Virus record (IMG/VR): IMGVR_UViG_3300009157_000210
Span: 1 to 23,904 of that record
DNA: 23,904 nucleotides
Strand: one strand, 5' to 3'
Source of the DNA: a virus
The position numbers and the translations under genes were made by a program. The notes beneath the pieces are model-generated. The model saw only the letters and a list, made by a program, of their open reading frames with translations, had not been told where the DNA came from and ran no database searches. Below are positions 5,544 to 12,398 of the stretch, in pieces; the stretch's first letter is position 1; the number at the start of each line of letters is the position of its first letter.

Positions 5544-6602
5544 ATGAATGAATTGATTGTAATTGATCCTATCTTAGAAGCGGTATGCTTGCCGTTATCC
5601 GAGGAAGAATATACCGGGCTGGAATCGCAGATTTTAAGAGATGGTTGCTTAGATGCTCTGAAAGTTTGGGACAGAGAAGGTAAAATCGTCCTGCTGGATG
5701 GCCACAACCGCCTGAAGATCTGTAAGAAGCATGGCAAGCCTTATGATACAAGCACCATCGAGATAGATAGCATTGATGAAGCTATTATCTGGATTGTGGA
5801 TAACCAGAGAGGGCGGCGCAATGTGGCCACGGATGAACAGAAAGATTACATCTCTGGCAAGCGATATGAGGCGCAAAAGAATATCAACCGTTTGCGAGAC
5901 AAGAAGGGAGTATTTATATCTAATGCTCCTACTGAACAAAATGTTCAGGTGGACTACAATAGACAGGATACACCGACCGCAAATAAGCAAGCATTCGATG
6001 AAGGTATAACTCCCATATTAGTCCGACACAATGCGCGGTTTGCCAAAGGCGTTGATGCCGTCCGGGAAGTCTCTCCAGAACTTGCCGATAAGATCCTGAA
6101 GCCCGATCCATCTGCGCCGACACTAACCAAGAAGGCAGTTGCTGCCCTTCCGAAGCTGAAGGCCTCAAATCCAGAAAAGTTTGTTGAAACGGTCAAAGAA
6201 ATCGCAGAAGCACTGGAAACTAAAGACAAAGCTACCCTCGAAATGGTAGTAAAAGGCCACGTTTCACCAGACGAACCCACGCATGCTGAAAAGATGATCG
6301 CCAAAAAGCACCACCTGAAGCCCGAACATGTCCGATACGCAAACGAGCACAATATACCCTATGAGAATCTAAGGACAGTTGAACAGATCGATGCTATCAA
6401 TGCTAGAAAGGCATTGGCAACTTGTTCAACCGCATGGGACGGCTTCTATGGGTGCGATTGTGGAATCAAATTTGAAATGTTTGGGTCTGAACATGCGCCG
6501 GTTTGTTGCCCGCATTGTGGGAAATCTGATACCCTGAGAAGAGTTTCACACGGATTCGACGAAGGCTATCTCCAGATGAAAGAATTAAAACAGGAGCGAT
6601 AA
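5544..6602 (+). CDS. ParB/Srx-domain protein with C-terminal zinc ribbon
   Basis: This 352-aa protein starts at ATG 5544 with AAAGGAG upstream. The N-terminal about 110 residues form a ParB-like domain: acidic residues near EEEYTGLESQI (20-30), VLLDGHNRLKI (49-59, the D-G-H-x-R box), and IIWIVDNQRGRRN later. A helical middle with HTH-like repeats (PELADKILKPDPSAPTLTKK, EIAEALETKDKATLEMVVKG) follows. The C terminus has paired cysteines (GCDCG and CCPHCGKSD), a zinc ribbon. ParB-domain proteins in viruses can be CTP-dependent DNA clamps, nucleases, or targeting subunits for methyltransferases. A DNA methyltransferase at 8873 lacks its own ParB domain, so a partnership is possible. Confidence 0.75.
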   Translation: MNELIVIDPILEAVCLPLSEEEYTGLESQILRDGCLDALKVWDREGKIVLLDGHNRLKICKKHGKPYDTSTIEIDSIDEAIIWIVDNQRGRRNVATDEQKDYISGKRYEAQKNINRLRDKKGVFISNAPTEQNVQVDYNRQDTPTANKQAFDEGITPILVRHNARFAKGVDAVREVSPELADKILKPDPSAPTLTKKAVAALPKLKASNPEKFVETVKEIAEALETKDKATLEMVVKGHVSPDEPTHAEKMIAKKHHLKPEHVRYANEHNIPYENLRTVEQIDAINARKALATCSTAWDGFYGCDCGIKFEMFGSEHAPVCCPHCGKSDTLRRVSHGFDEGYLQMKELKQER

Positions 6603-6605
6603 ATT

Positions 6606-7103
6606 ATGTTTAAATGTGGTGATAAGTGTACGGGCAAGTTCGCTGCTGAAGCCCGATTGGTCAGGGAAAAGATTTGCTACGAAAACGCAAAGAAGGAAAA
6701 CGATCAACGTGGCATGAAATCAGCCGCCCGAAAAGTACAGAATACAAAGGATTACATCAAGATAATGGAAGAGTGGCCGCCATCCGTCAATTTGGCCATC
6801 GGCCCGGCTCTGATGATTGGAAAGATCCGATTACCCGAAAAACAAGCCGCTATTATGAGACATGTTCAACGGGCACAAGAGACTGGTATCAATCCCATGA
6901 ACGGCTTGTCATTAGGACCGCAAGGCGTGACTGGTACCATCATACGATACTTGATTGCAAAGCATGATCGCAAACCGTTTATCTTGGAGAAGCGCATTCT
7001 CCTAACAAAGGACACCATCAATGCAATTAATTATCTGATGGGTACTTGCCAGGGCAACGCAAAGGCAACGAACTTCCTGAGATCTCTGGTAGCGACTGCA
7101 TGA
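6606..7103 (+). CDS. Unknown 165-aa protein with cysteine start
   Basis: It follows the ParB-domain gene by three bases with CAGGAGCG upstream. The N terminus (MFKCGDKCTGKF) has a C-x3-C pair, followed by a charged helix, a hydrophobic stretch around SVNLAIGPALMIGKIRL and a C-terminal helical part. I do not recognise the family. Operon position suggests a DNA-related or regulatory function shared with its neighbours. Confidence 0.65.
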   Translation: MFKCGDKCTGKFAAEARLVREKICYENAKKENDQRGMKSAARKVQNTKDYIKIMEEWPPSVNLAIGPALMIGKIRLPEKQAAIMRHVQRAQETGINPMNGLSLGPQGVTGTIIRYLIAKHDRKPFILEKRILLTKDTINAINYLMGTCQGNAKATNFLRSLVATA

Positions 7104-7222
7104 AAACTTATCACTGTCTCCGCTGCCTGCATACGTGGTATCCCCGGAAGGATGCCATGCCCAGGGTTTGCCCGCGCTGTAAATCTGCCTATTGGGATGT
7201 CCCTAAGAAAGCAGATCGTTAA
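7100..7222 (+). CDS. Zinc-ribbon mini-protein, 40 aa
   Basis: The ATGA overlap with the preceding gene fixes the start. The pattern Y-H-CLRC...W-YPRK...VCPRCKSAYWDVP shows two C-x2-C knuckles about 15 residues apart, the well-known archaeal small zinc-ribbon type with a conserved CPRCKS..W ending. Proteins of this kind are thought to bind nucleic acid or other proteins; no specific role can be given. Confidence 0.75.
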   Translation: MKTYHCLRCLHTWYPRKDAMPRVCPRCKSAYWDVPKKADR

Positions 7223-7241
7223 ACCTTTTTTGGAGGTAATC

Positions 7242-7400
7242 ATGAAATATCTAAAAGATTTTGTATTCATTATACAACTGCTAGTAGGCTGTTTCTGTGT
7301 ATATTGCATCTTCAAAGATGCGATAATACTTGGATTCGCTGCGATGTATGTGGTATTTATCCTCGGATTTCTCAGTGATCGCTTTATATCGCCTAATTAG
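7242..7400 (+). CDS. Small two-helix membrane protein, 52 aa
   Basis: ATG at 7242 follows TGGAGG at 7231-7236. Two hydrophobic segments (FVFIIQLLVGCFCVYCIF and AIILGFAAMYVVFILGFL) are separated by a short polar loop (KD), giving a membrane hairpin. Size and layout would fit a holin, but no endolysin is seen nearby, so that remains a guess. Confidence 0.6.
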   Translation: MKYLKDFVFIIQLLVGCFCVYCIFKDAIILGFAAMYVVFILGFLSDRFISPN

Positions 7401-7502
7401 TTCTATGTCATTTCTCGCAATTCCCTACAAAATGCCATAGACCTTTTATCCTTCCCGGTGCCAATTTGGCCCTTTCAGGGTAATCACCTATTCTTATTAT
7501 CC

Positions 7503-7519
7503 ATAACTATTTATAGGTT
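7503..7519 (+). promoter_or_regulatory. Virus promoter motif, copy 1
   Basis: ATAACTATTTA (7503-7513) followed by three variable bases and GTT (7517-7519). The same 11 bases, same spacing and GTT recur at 8143 and 19807, each time in an intergenic gap. Copy 1 lies 51 bases before ATG 7570. The ACTATTTATA part serves as the TATA element. Confidence 0.7.
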
Positions 7520-7569
7520 GCATTCTATCAGGATAATTGGGCAGCTTACCACTGCCTGGAGATACCAAG

Positions 7570-8106
7570 ATGGCAAGTCACTTTTGTAGGTCATGCGGAG
7601 ATAAATTATCTCGCAAAAATGCTTATAAGAATCGCAAAAAAGGACATAGTTATAGGCGAATTTGTAAAGAATGCAACAAAAAGGAAAGTTCTGATACAAG
7701 GCGAAAAAACAACGGGAATTGCCGCCTATTATTGAAGGGAAAATATCGAAAGATTTCAATCACGTTTCTCAATCAAGAAGCCAAAAAACATTTCCTTCTA
7801 TGCCGTCGCCTGCAAGTCATTGGCTGCCATCCCAAAGTTGGTCACGAAAGCAAAGTAGGCCAACGGGTCGAGCATCTGGTAGAGGAACGCACCGAACATG
7901 GCGAGATGCATCGCTACTTCATTGATACCAAATGCGATGAGTGCCAGGGCGAAGTGAAGTTTAATCCGCATGGCTTTAAGCAGTGTATTGAGTGTGGTTT
8001 GTTGTCCGCAAACTTTACCCTAGAAAACGAACTGGATGAGCCGCAAGATCGCGACTTGCCACAAGAAGAATATTACGGTCATGCCAGGCCGGAAGAGGCT
8101 GACTAA
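7570..8106 (+). CDS. Double zinc-site protein, 178 aa, unknown
   Basis: ATG 7570 has GGAG upstream; the longer reading from 7537 is not needed. The N terminus has CRSC (6-9) and CKEC, a zinc site like that of the endonuclease at 2500 but without its nuclease core. The middle is basic. A second zinc ribbon (CDEC, CIEC) lies near the C terminus before an acidic tail (ENELDEPQDRDLPQEEYYG). It is monocistronic, between two copies of the virus promoter motif. A DNA/RNA-binding or transcription-modulating role is inferred only from zinc sites and layout. Confidence 0.65.
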   Translation: MASHFCRSCGDKLSRKNAYKNRKKGHSYRRICKECNKKESSDTRRKNNGNCRLLLKGKYRKISITFLNQEAKKHFLLCRRLQVIGCHPKVGHESKVGQRVEHLVEERTEHGEMHRYFIDTKCDECQGEVKFNPHGFKQCIECGLLSANFTLENELDEPQDRDLPQEEYYGHARPEEAD

Positions 8107-8142
8107 AGCCTCGTGCATAAGTCCTGGCATTCATATTTACCA

Positions 8143-8159
8143 ATAACTATTTAACCGTT
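8143..8159 (+). promoter_or_regulatory. Virus promoter motif, copy 2
   Basis: ATAACTATTTA (8143-8153) plus NNN and GTT (8157-8159), identical in layout to copies at 7503 and 19807. A transcript would start near 8175, exactly where the structured non-coding stretch begins. No gene starts for another about 700 bases, so the immediate product is probably a long leader or a separate RNA. Confidence 0.65.
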
Positions 8160-8416
8160 CATCACCTACTCACATATGCCATTGGCCGCCTTAGGTAAGC
8201 GACAATCACAAATGGCCTCCGCTACCTCGCTGGGGCGGGGCTCTTCTAATTATCTGCGATGAGCCGGGCTACCACGCCCGCCGATGATCGCAATATAAGC
8301 CGCCTGTTATCATGATCCGGGTGTATAGAACGCTTCCTTTTCTTTTACCGGGCAGGCGGTTATCACAGTCATTGCAGCCTGATCCGCTGCCTTGGACCAC
8401 ATCGATGTGTGGCATT

Positions 8417-8460
8417 ATCCTGTTGGCCGAGGGATAAGGGCTACTCAGGATCATCGGCCA
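8417..8460 (+). ncRNA. Interleaved inverted repeats (pseudoknot-like)
   Basis: ATCCTG (8417-8422) pairs with CAGGAT (8446-8451), and TGGCCGA (8424-8430) pairs with TCGGCCA (8454-8460). The two stems interleave, the signature of a pseudoknot. GGGATA (8431-8436), in the loop, can also pair with TATCCC (8491-8496) downstream. Loop 3 is only two bases, tight for a classical H-type knot, so folding needs checking. Confidence 0.35.
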
Positions 8461-8555
8461 TTCTATCACCTTTATTTGCCGCAAAAGACCTATCCCAAAC
8501 GGATGATGCTGCCTATTGACAGATGGGACAAAGTAAGATAGGGCGCGGCTTTCTA

Positions 8556-8623
8556 CGGCGTGTCTAACTGGTCGGACGGGCCGGGAACCCGGAAGAATGC
8601 AAGTTCGAATCTTGCCACGCCGA
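8556..8623 (+). tRNA. tRNA-like element, compact or decayed (GGG anticodon position, Pro?)
   Basis: The 7-base acceptor arms CGGCGTG (8556-8562) and CACGCCG (8616-8622) are fully complementary, followed by A as discriminator base. The T arm is perfect: GCAAG, TTCGAAT loop, CTTGC (8599-8615). A D-arm with loop AACTGGTC is present but merges with the acceptor, with no linker bases. The anticodon stem has four pairs and a 7-base loop CCGGGAA, placing GGG (proline) at the anticodon but with C instead of the near-universal T at position 33. At 68 bases it is short. It may be a non-canonical viral tRNA, a tRNA-mimic, or a decayed copy. Confidence 0.45.
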
Positions 8624-8872
8624 TTATATCCTTTCCTAGTCATCCCTAGATGACATCGATCCATCATGTAAGCCGTCAATTTGGCGAGCCGATGACGGTA
8701 AGGTACGGTACTACGCGGCCCGCCCGGTTAAATTCCGGGCAGGGTCTCCTAATTATAAGCCGACTATTAATTGCCAATCATGCCATTCCCTTACCTATTG
8801 TGAATGAAAATATTAACAGTATATCGTTAGTTTCTGCTTATCGGCAAGCGCCGCTTGTCATAAGGTGATTTT

Positions 8873-9874
8873 ATGGTAAGATGTGAAGAGTTTTATAAGA
8901 AATGGGATTCTTGCGGTAATTTCTGCGAGAAGCACCCAAATACCGCCGCACAGATTGAAGCATATTTAGACCAGATGGATGAAATTGAGGAAATAACAGC
9001 AGATTGCTTACCGGACGTTAAACCTTCCGCGATCGCGGAAATGCGAATTTCTGAAAACGCATGCAGGCCGCTTATTCGTGAGAAAGACCCAGAAGTGCGC
9101 CGGGAAGTTATCAAGCAAATTGTAAAGAAAAGCGAGGAAAAAGCGCAAACCGGGGCACGGCCAACAGTAACCTCTAAAGAGGTTAAGAAGATCCTGGCTG
9201 ATGTCAAACGGCCCGAACCACCGAAGCCAGAACTTACCAAGAATGCTCCAAGATGGGAAGGCAGTTGGTTAATTCTTGGAAAGCATAAGGTCTTTTGTGG
9301 TGATTGCAACTCAGAAGAGTTCAAAGCAGAATGCAAAGGCGCAAAGTTCGCTTTCTCTGATCCTCCCTATAACGCGGGCGTTGCTGAGTGGGATCATGAT
9401 TTTACATGGGCACAAGATTGGCTGGCCGATCTGGCGCCAATCGTTGCAGTCACACCTGGTATAGTTTCAATTCAAGACTTCTTCAAGTCTACCAATATGC
9501 CTTATGCGTGGTCGGTGGCTTGCCTGATCAAAAACGGCATGACTCGCGGCGCGTTGGGCTTCGGAAATTGGATTTACGTTTCACTCTTCAGCAAAGAATC
9601 TCTCTTCAGAACATCCCAGGATTATCTAGAAGTCTCTATAAAGACCTCCGAAACAGAAGACAGCAACCACAAAGGCCGAAAGCCTTTAGACCTTTTGAAG
9701 TGGCTCCTGGAACGCTTCAGTAAGCCCGGTGATGTGGTTATAGATCCTTTCCTTGGATCAGGAACCACCTTAATAGCCTGTGAAAAAATGGGCAGAACGT
9801 GTATAGGTGCTGAAATAAGCCGCGAATACTGCGAAGCGATAGGAACGAGGTGGCTACGTGAGAACACCATTTGA
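8873..9874 (+). CDS. DNA methyltransferase, beta-class N4/N6
   Basis: The 333-aa protein has the catalytic motif SDPPYN at 162-167 and the AdoMet-binding motif DPFLGSGTT at 291-299, in beta-class order, preceded by HKGRKPLDLLKWLL. It would transfer methyl from AdoMet to adenine N6 or cytosine N4 in DNA, for self-marking against host restriction or control of packaging. LGKHKVFCGD at 135-144 is the usual entry strand. The N-terminal about 120 residues carry cysteines (C4, C14, C18) and a helical segment like the C-terminal part of ParB-fused methyltransferases, but no ParB domain. ATG 8873 follows AAGGTGAT. The next gene overlaps it by 17 bases. Confidence 0.88.
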   Translation: MVRCEEFYKKWDSCGNFCEKHPNTAAQIEAYLDQMDEIEEITADCLPDVKPSAIAEMRISENACRPLIREKDPEVRREVIKQIVKKSEEKAQTGARPTVTSKEVKKILADVKRPEPPKPELTKNAPRWEGSWLILGKHKVFCGDCNSEEFKAECKGAKFAFSDPPYNAGVAEWDHDFTWAQDWLADLAPIVAVTPGIVSIQDFFKSTNMPYAWSVACLIKNGMTRGALGFGNWIYVSLFSKESLFRTSQDYLEVSIKTSETEDSNHKGRKPLDLLKWLLERFSKPGDVVIDPFLGSGTTLIACEKMGRTCIGAEISREYCEAIGTRWLRENTI

Positions 9875-10418
9875 CGCGACCAACGCCGGGTTCTCAGGAA
9901 AAGCGCACCTCGCGGCGAGAGAACAGTTCTATCCAAGACTATTTAATACTTCTCCTGGAAGCCTGAAATTCGTTGATACGGTGATGGATGGCACCGAAAG
10001 AAACCGAATTTTAGACGGCGAAATGGCCGTAGATAGGATGGTCTACGTTACAAAAACCGACTTACACCACCCATTAACATTCACCATTCAAGAACGATTT
10101 AGACGACCACAGTATAAACGATATCAAGATCTTACGATAACTGAGCATAACGGATGCTCAGGCATGCCATCTGAACTTTATAAGCTGACATGTGGTATTT
10201 TCGTTTATGGCTATTACTCTGAGCAAAACGATAAGATCTTGCAGGCACTGGCCATAAACACAAGCGGCTTGATGTATTCTTTTGCTGTTGGGGATCTAAC
10301 TCCCGATTCAAAAAAGATTAACTGCAAAGAGCAGACATTCCTTTCCTTCCTATTCGATCAATTGTATAGAAAGGGCCTGGTTCTGTTCTCTTACACATCA
10401 CCCCAGGGGGCCAGATAG
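9858..10418 (+). CDS. Putative PD-(D/E)XK-fold nuclease paired with the methyltransferase
   Basis: GTG start at 9858 overlaps the methyltransferase by 17 bases, so the two are translationally coupled. The 186-aa product has an acidic residue at D59 (MAVDRMVYV), then a strand LTFTIQERFRRP (73-84) with the Q-E-R signature often seen as the metal-binding strand of PD-(D/E)XK-like enzymes. RYQDLTIT and a conserved-looking SGMPSELYKL then YGYY follow. This suggests a restriction-type or DNA-repair endonuclease; a viral restriction-modification pair is an attractive but unproven reading. It could also be an unrelated accessory protein. Confidence 0.55.
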   Translation: MRTPFDATNAGFSGKAHLAAREQFYPRLFNTSPGSLKFVDTVMDGTERNRILDGEMAVDRMVYVTKTDLHHPLTFTIQERFRRPQYKRYQDLTITEHNGCSGMPSELYKLTCGIFVYGYYSEQNDKILQALAINTSGLMYSFAVGDLTPDSKKINCKEQTFLSFLFDQLYRKGLVLFSYTSPQGAR

Positions 10419-10440
10419 CTCCCTTAAAACCTTTTAGGAT

Positions 10441-11106
10441 TTGATTTTTACGGCAAAGCCCTGCCCAATCTGCCATCTGCCCATCGACACCCGCCGCTCA
10501 TTGGAACTAGACATATCAGGTGGCATGAAGCCAGCCGAGGCAGGCCGCAAATATGCAAGCTACATCACCACCCGCACCAGGCCCGATCTGGCGATCATCA
10601 AGCACACGAGCAAGTGCATGAAGCTTGGAAAGGACAAGCTATGGGAGTTGCAGAAGAAGCGAGAGGCTGAGGCGAGGGATAAGAAGATAGCAAAGGCTGT
10701 ATTCGTTGAGCCTAAACCGGCACCTGACACACAGATTAAGGCAGAAGTTGCTGAACTAAAGCATGTCAAGACGGCCCTAGAGCGCAATGAGGCGGTTTAT
10801 GAGCTTGCCATGTTGGGCGCGAGGACTGCCTTATACTACAAGGATGAGCTTACTAAAAAATGGGAACTTCGGCCATCTGACAAAATAGATCGCAAAGGAT
10901 TGGCTGCTTGCCTGGCACAAGTGAACGCTGCAAACGCTTTTCTAGGGAAGCCGGAACCGGTGAGCGTGCAACAGATTACGAATATCAATCTCACCGACAC
11001 GTTCACAAAGATAAAGACATACGAAAAATATTTCGCGGATATGGAAAATGACACCAGCCGAGAAAGCACTTCTGACCGCGACAATCTTAGAAAACAAGTA
11101 TTGTAA
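10441..11106 (+). CDS. Probable terminase small subunit
   Basis: The 221-aa protein starts at TTG 10441 (weak AGGA upstream; next in-frame ATG at 10525 would lose the zinc pair CPIC). The N terminus has CPICHLPID, then an HTH-like segment (GMKPAEAGRKYASYI), a long basic coiled coil (LWELQKKREAEARDKK) and a C-terminal helical part. It overlaps the large terminase gene by 59 bases, the normal place for the small subunit, which recognises the viral packaging site and recruits the motor. Identity rests on position and domain layout, since small terminases are poorly conserved. Confidence 0.6.
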   Translation: MIFTAKPCPICHLPIDTRRSLELDISGGMKPAEAGRKYASYITTRTRPDLAIIKHTSKCMKLGKDKLWELQKKREAEARDKKIAKAVFVEPKPAPDTQIKAEVAELKHVKTALERNEAVYELAMLGARTALYYKDELTKKWELRPSDKIDRKGLAACLAQVNAANAFLGKPEPVSVQQITNINLTDTFTKIKTYEKYFADMENDTSRESTSDRDNLRKQVL

Positions 11107-12397
11107 ACAGAAGCCTACCAAGAAGCAAGCCGCGTTTCTTGTGCGAAATGAGTTAGAAGCACTATACGGCGGCGCGGCTGCTGGTGGTAAAAGCTCCGCG
11201 TTGCTTATGGCGGGCCTGCAATATGTAGATGTCCCTGATTATGCGGCTCTGATTCTAAGACGCACCTATGCGGATTTGGCCCTGCCCGGCGCCATCATGG
11301 ACCGATCGTTTGATTGGCTGATGGGCACAGATGCGAAATGGAGAGACAAAGACAAGACCTGGGACTTTCCGAGCGGTGCAACTCTCACATTTGGATATCT
11401 TGAAACTGACAAAGACCGCTATAGATATCAGTCATCGGAGTTTCAATTTGTGGGCTTCGATGAGCTAACACAATTTCCAGAAATTCCTTATACTTATCTA
11501 TTCTCACGACTTCGCAAACTTGGTGGTGCACAAGTCCCTATCAGGATGCGAGCTGCTAGCAACCCTGGCGGAATCGGCCATGATTGGGTAAAATCTCGAT
11601 TCTTCCAAGTTTATCCTAATCGGGTATTCGTTGGCGCTCGTCTGGAAGATAACCCCTATGTGGATCAGGCCGCCTATGAGGAAAGCCTTAAACTTCTTGA
11701 TTATGTGACCCGGGAGCAGCTAAGAAAAGGCGATTGGGACATATCAGAGAGCGGTGGAATATTCTTTGAGCCTAAGACATACCAAGTAACTAATCCCGAT
11801 TTCCGAAAAGATCCCAATCTTACAAACTGTCAAGTTTATGCGGCATGCGATCCATCCGAAGGCGGCCAGGACTTCGCTGCAATCGGGTTAGTTCTGAAGT
11901 TACCTGATGGCAGACTGTTGCCGTGGGCGTGTGATATGGCAGTCGATAATCAGAGTAAGACCATCGAGAAGATCATAGAATTCCAAACGCTTTATAATCC
12001 TGCCAAATTCTGGATAGAGGCAAATTCTCTCGGCCACGCCAAGAGCGCCGAGGGGATGTCTCTGTTTGAAAAGGATCTTCGGGCGCAAATGCAAAGGGCT
12101 GGCGTTACTGTCCCGTTTATTTTTGTGTGGAATACGGCAAACAAGGAGGCCCGCATAAGGTCTATGGAGCCTCATTACAGTAACGGAACATTACTTTTTA
12201 GATCTGACTATAACCAAGAATATCCCATGCTGATTAGTCAGCTCAAAGGCTTTAAGCCGGGCAGCAAAATGCATGATGACGGCCCGGATATGCTTGAGTT
12301 ATGTGCATCAAATATCCTAAATATGCCAAAACAAAGGCAGTATAGTTTCACATCACCAGGCCAAATATCCAGCTCCGGCATACAATACAGAGGTTAA
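11048..12397 (+). CDS. terL: Terminase large subunit
   Basis: The 449-aa DNA packaging motor has a Walker A loop GGAAAGGKS at 41-49, Walker B QFVGFDE at 133-139 and the coupling motif ASNPGG at 170-174 for ATP hydrolysis. A C-terminal RNase H-fold nuclease has acidic residues D268 (AACDPSEGG), E323 (WIEANS) and D411/D414 (HDDGPDM). It pumps viral DNA into the prohead and cuts concatemers. All motifs are intact, indicating a functional gene. ATG 11048 lies inside the end of the small-subunit gene, and portal follows one base after its stop. Confidence 0.93.
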   Translation: MTPAEKALLTATILENKYCKQKPTKKQAAFLVRNELEALYGGAAAGGKSSALLMAGLQYVDVPDYAALILRRTYADLALPGAIMDRSFDWLMGTDAKWRDKDKTWDFPSGATLTFGYLETDKDRYRYQSSEFQFVGFDELTQFPEIPYTYLFSRLRKLGGAQVPIRMRAASNPGGIGHDWVKSRFFQVYPNRVFVGARLEDNPYVDQAAYEESLKLLDYVTREQLRKGDWDISESGGIFFEPKTYQVTNPDFRKDPNLTNCQVYAACDPSEGGQDFAAIGLVLKLPDGRLLPWACDMAVDNQSKTIEKIIEFQTLYNPAKFWIEANSLGHAKSAEGMSLFEKDLRAQMQRAGVTVPFIFVWNTANKEARIRSMEPHYSNGTLLFRSDYNQEYPMLISQLKGFKPGSKMHDDGPDMLELCASNILNMPKQRQYSFTSPGQISSSGIQYRG

Positions 12398-12398
12398 C

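Larger units (their letters stand above)
8160..8872 (+). other. Long structured segment without a convincing gene
   Basis: About 710 bases with no reading frame that has a ribosome site and protein-like composition. It holds many inverted repeats: GCCATT/AATGGC (8178, 8211); TGCGAT/ATCGCA (8255, 8287) enclosing CGGGC/GCCCG (8265, 8276); CCGCCTG/CAGGCGG (about 8300, 8353); the palindrome CACATCGATGTG (8398-8409); interleaved repeats at 8417-8460; a tRNA-like element at 8556-8623; CCGTCA/TGACGG (8673, 8692); and GCCCGG/CCGGGC with a 7-base loop (8722-8740). CTAATTAT occurs at 8246 and 8749 in similar GC-rich settings. It could be a non-coding RNA, a replication origin or a packaging site; it lies upstream of the terminase genes. 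Confidence 0.5.

Noticed and set aside
8269-8679. 136-aa minus-strand frame with the text IRTCILPGSRPVRPV
   Set aside because: This text is what an antisense reading of a tRNA-like T arm produces; the region is non-coding with repeats.
8650-8868. 72-aa plus-strand frame before the methyltransferase
   Set aside because: No ribosome site, composition unlike neighbouring proteins, and it crosses two inverted repeats.
9930-9950. ACTATTTAA inside the nuclease-like gene, similar to the virus promoter core
   Set aside because: Only part of the motif is present, within a coding region, and no gene start follows at the expected distance.
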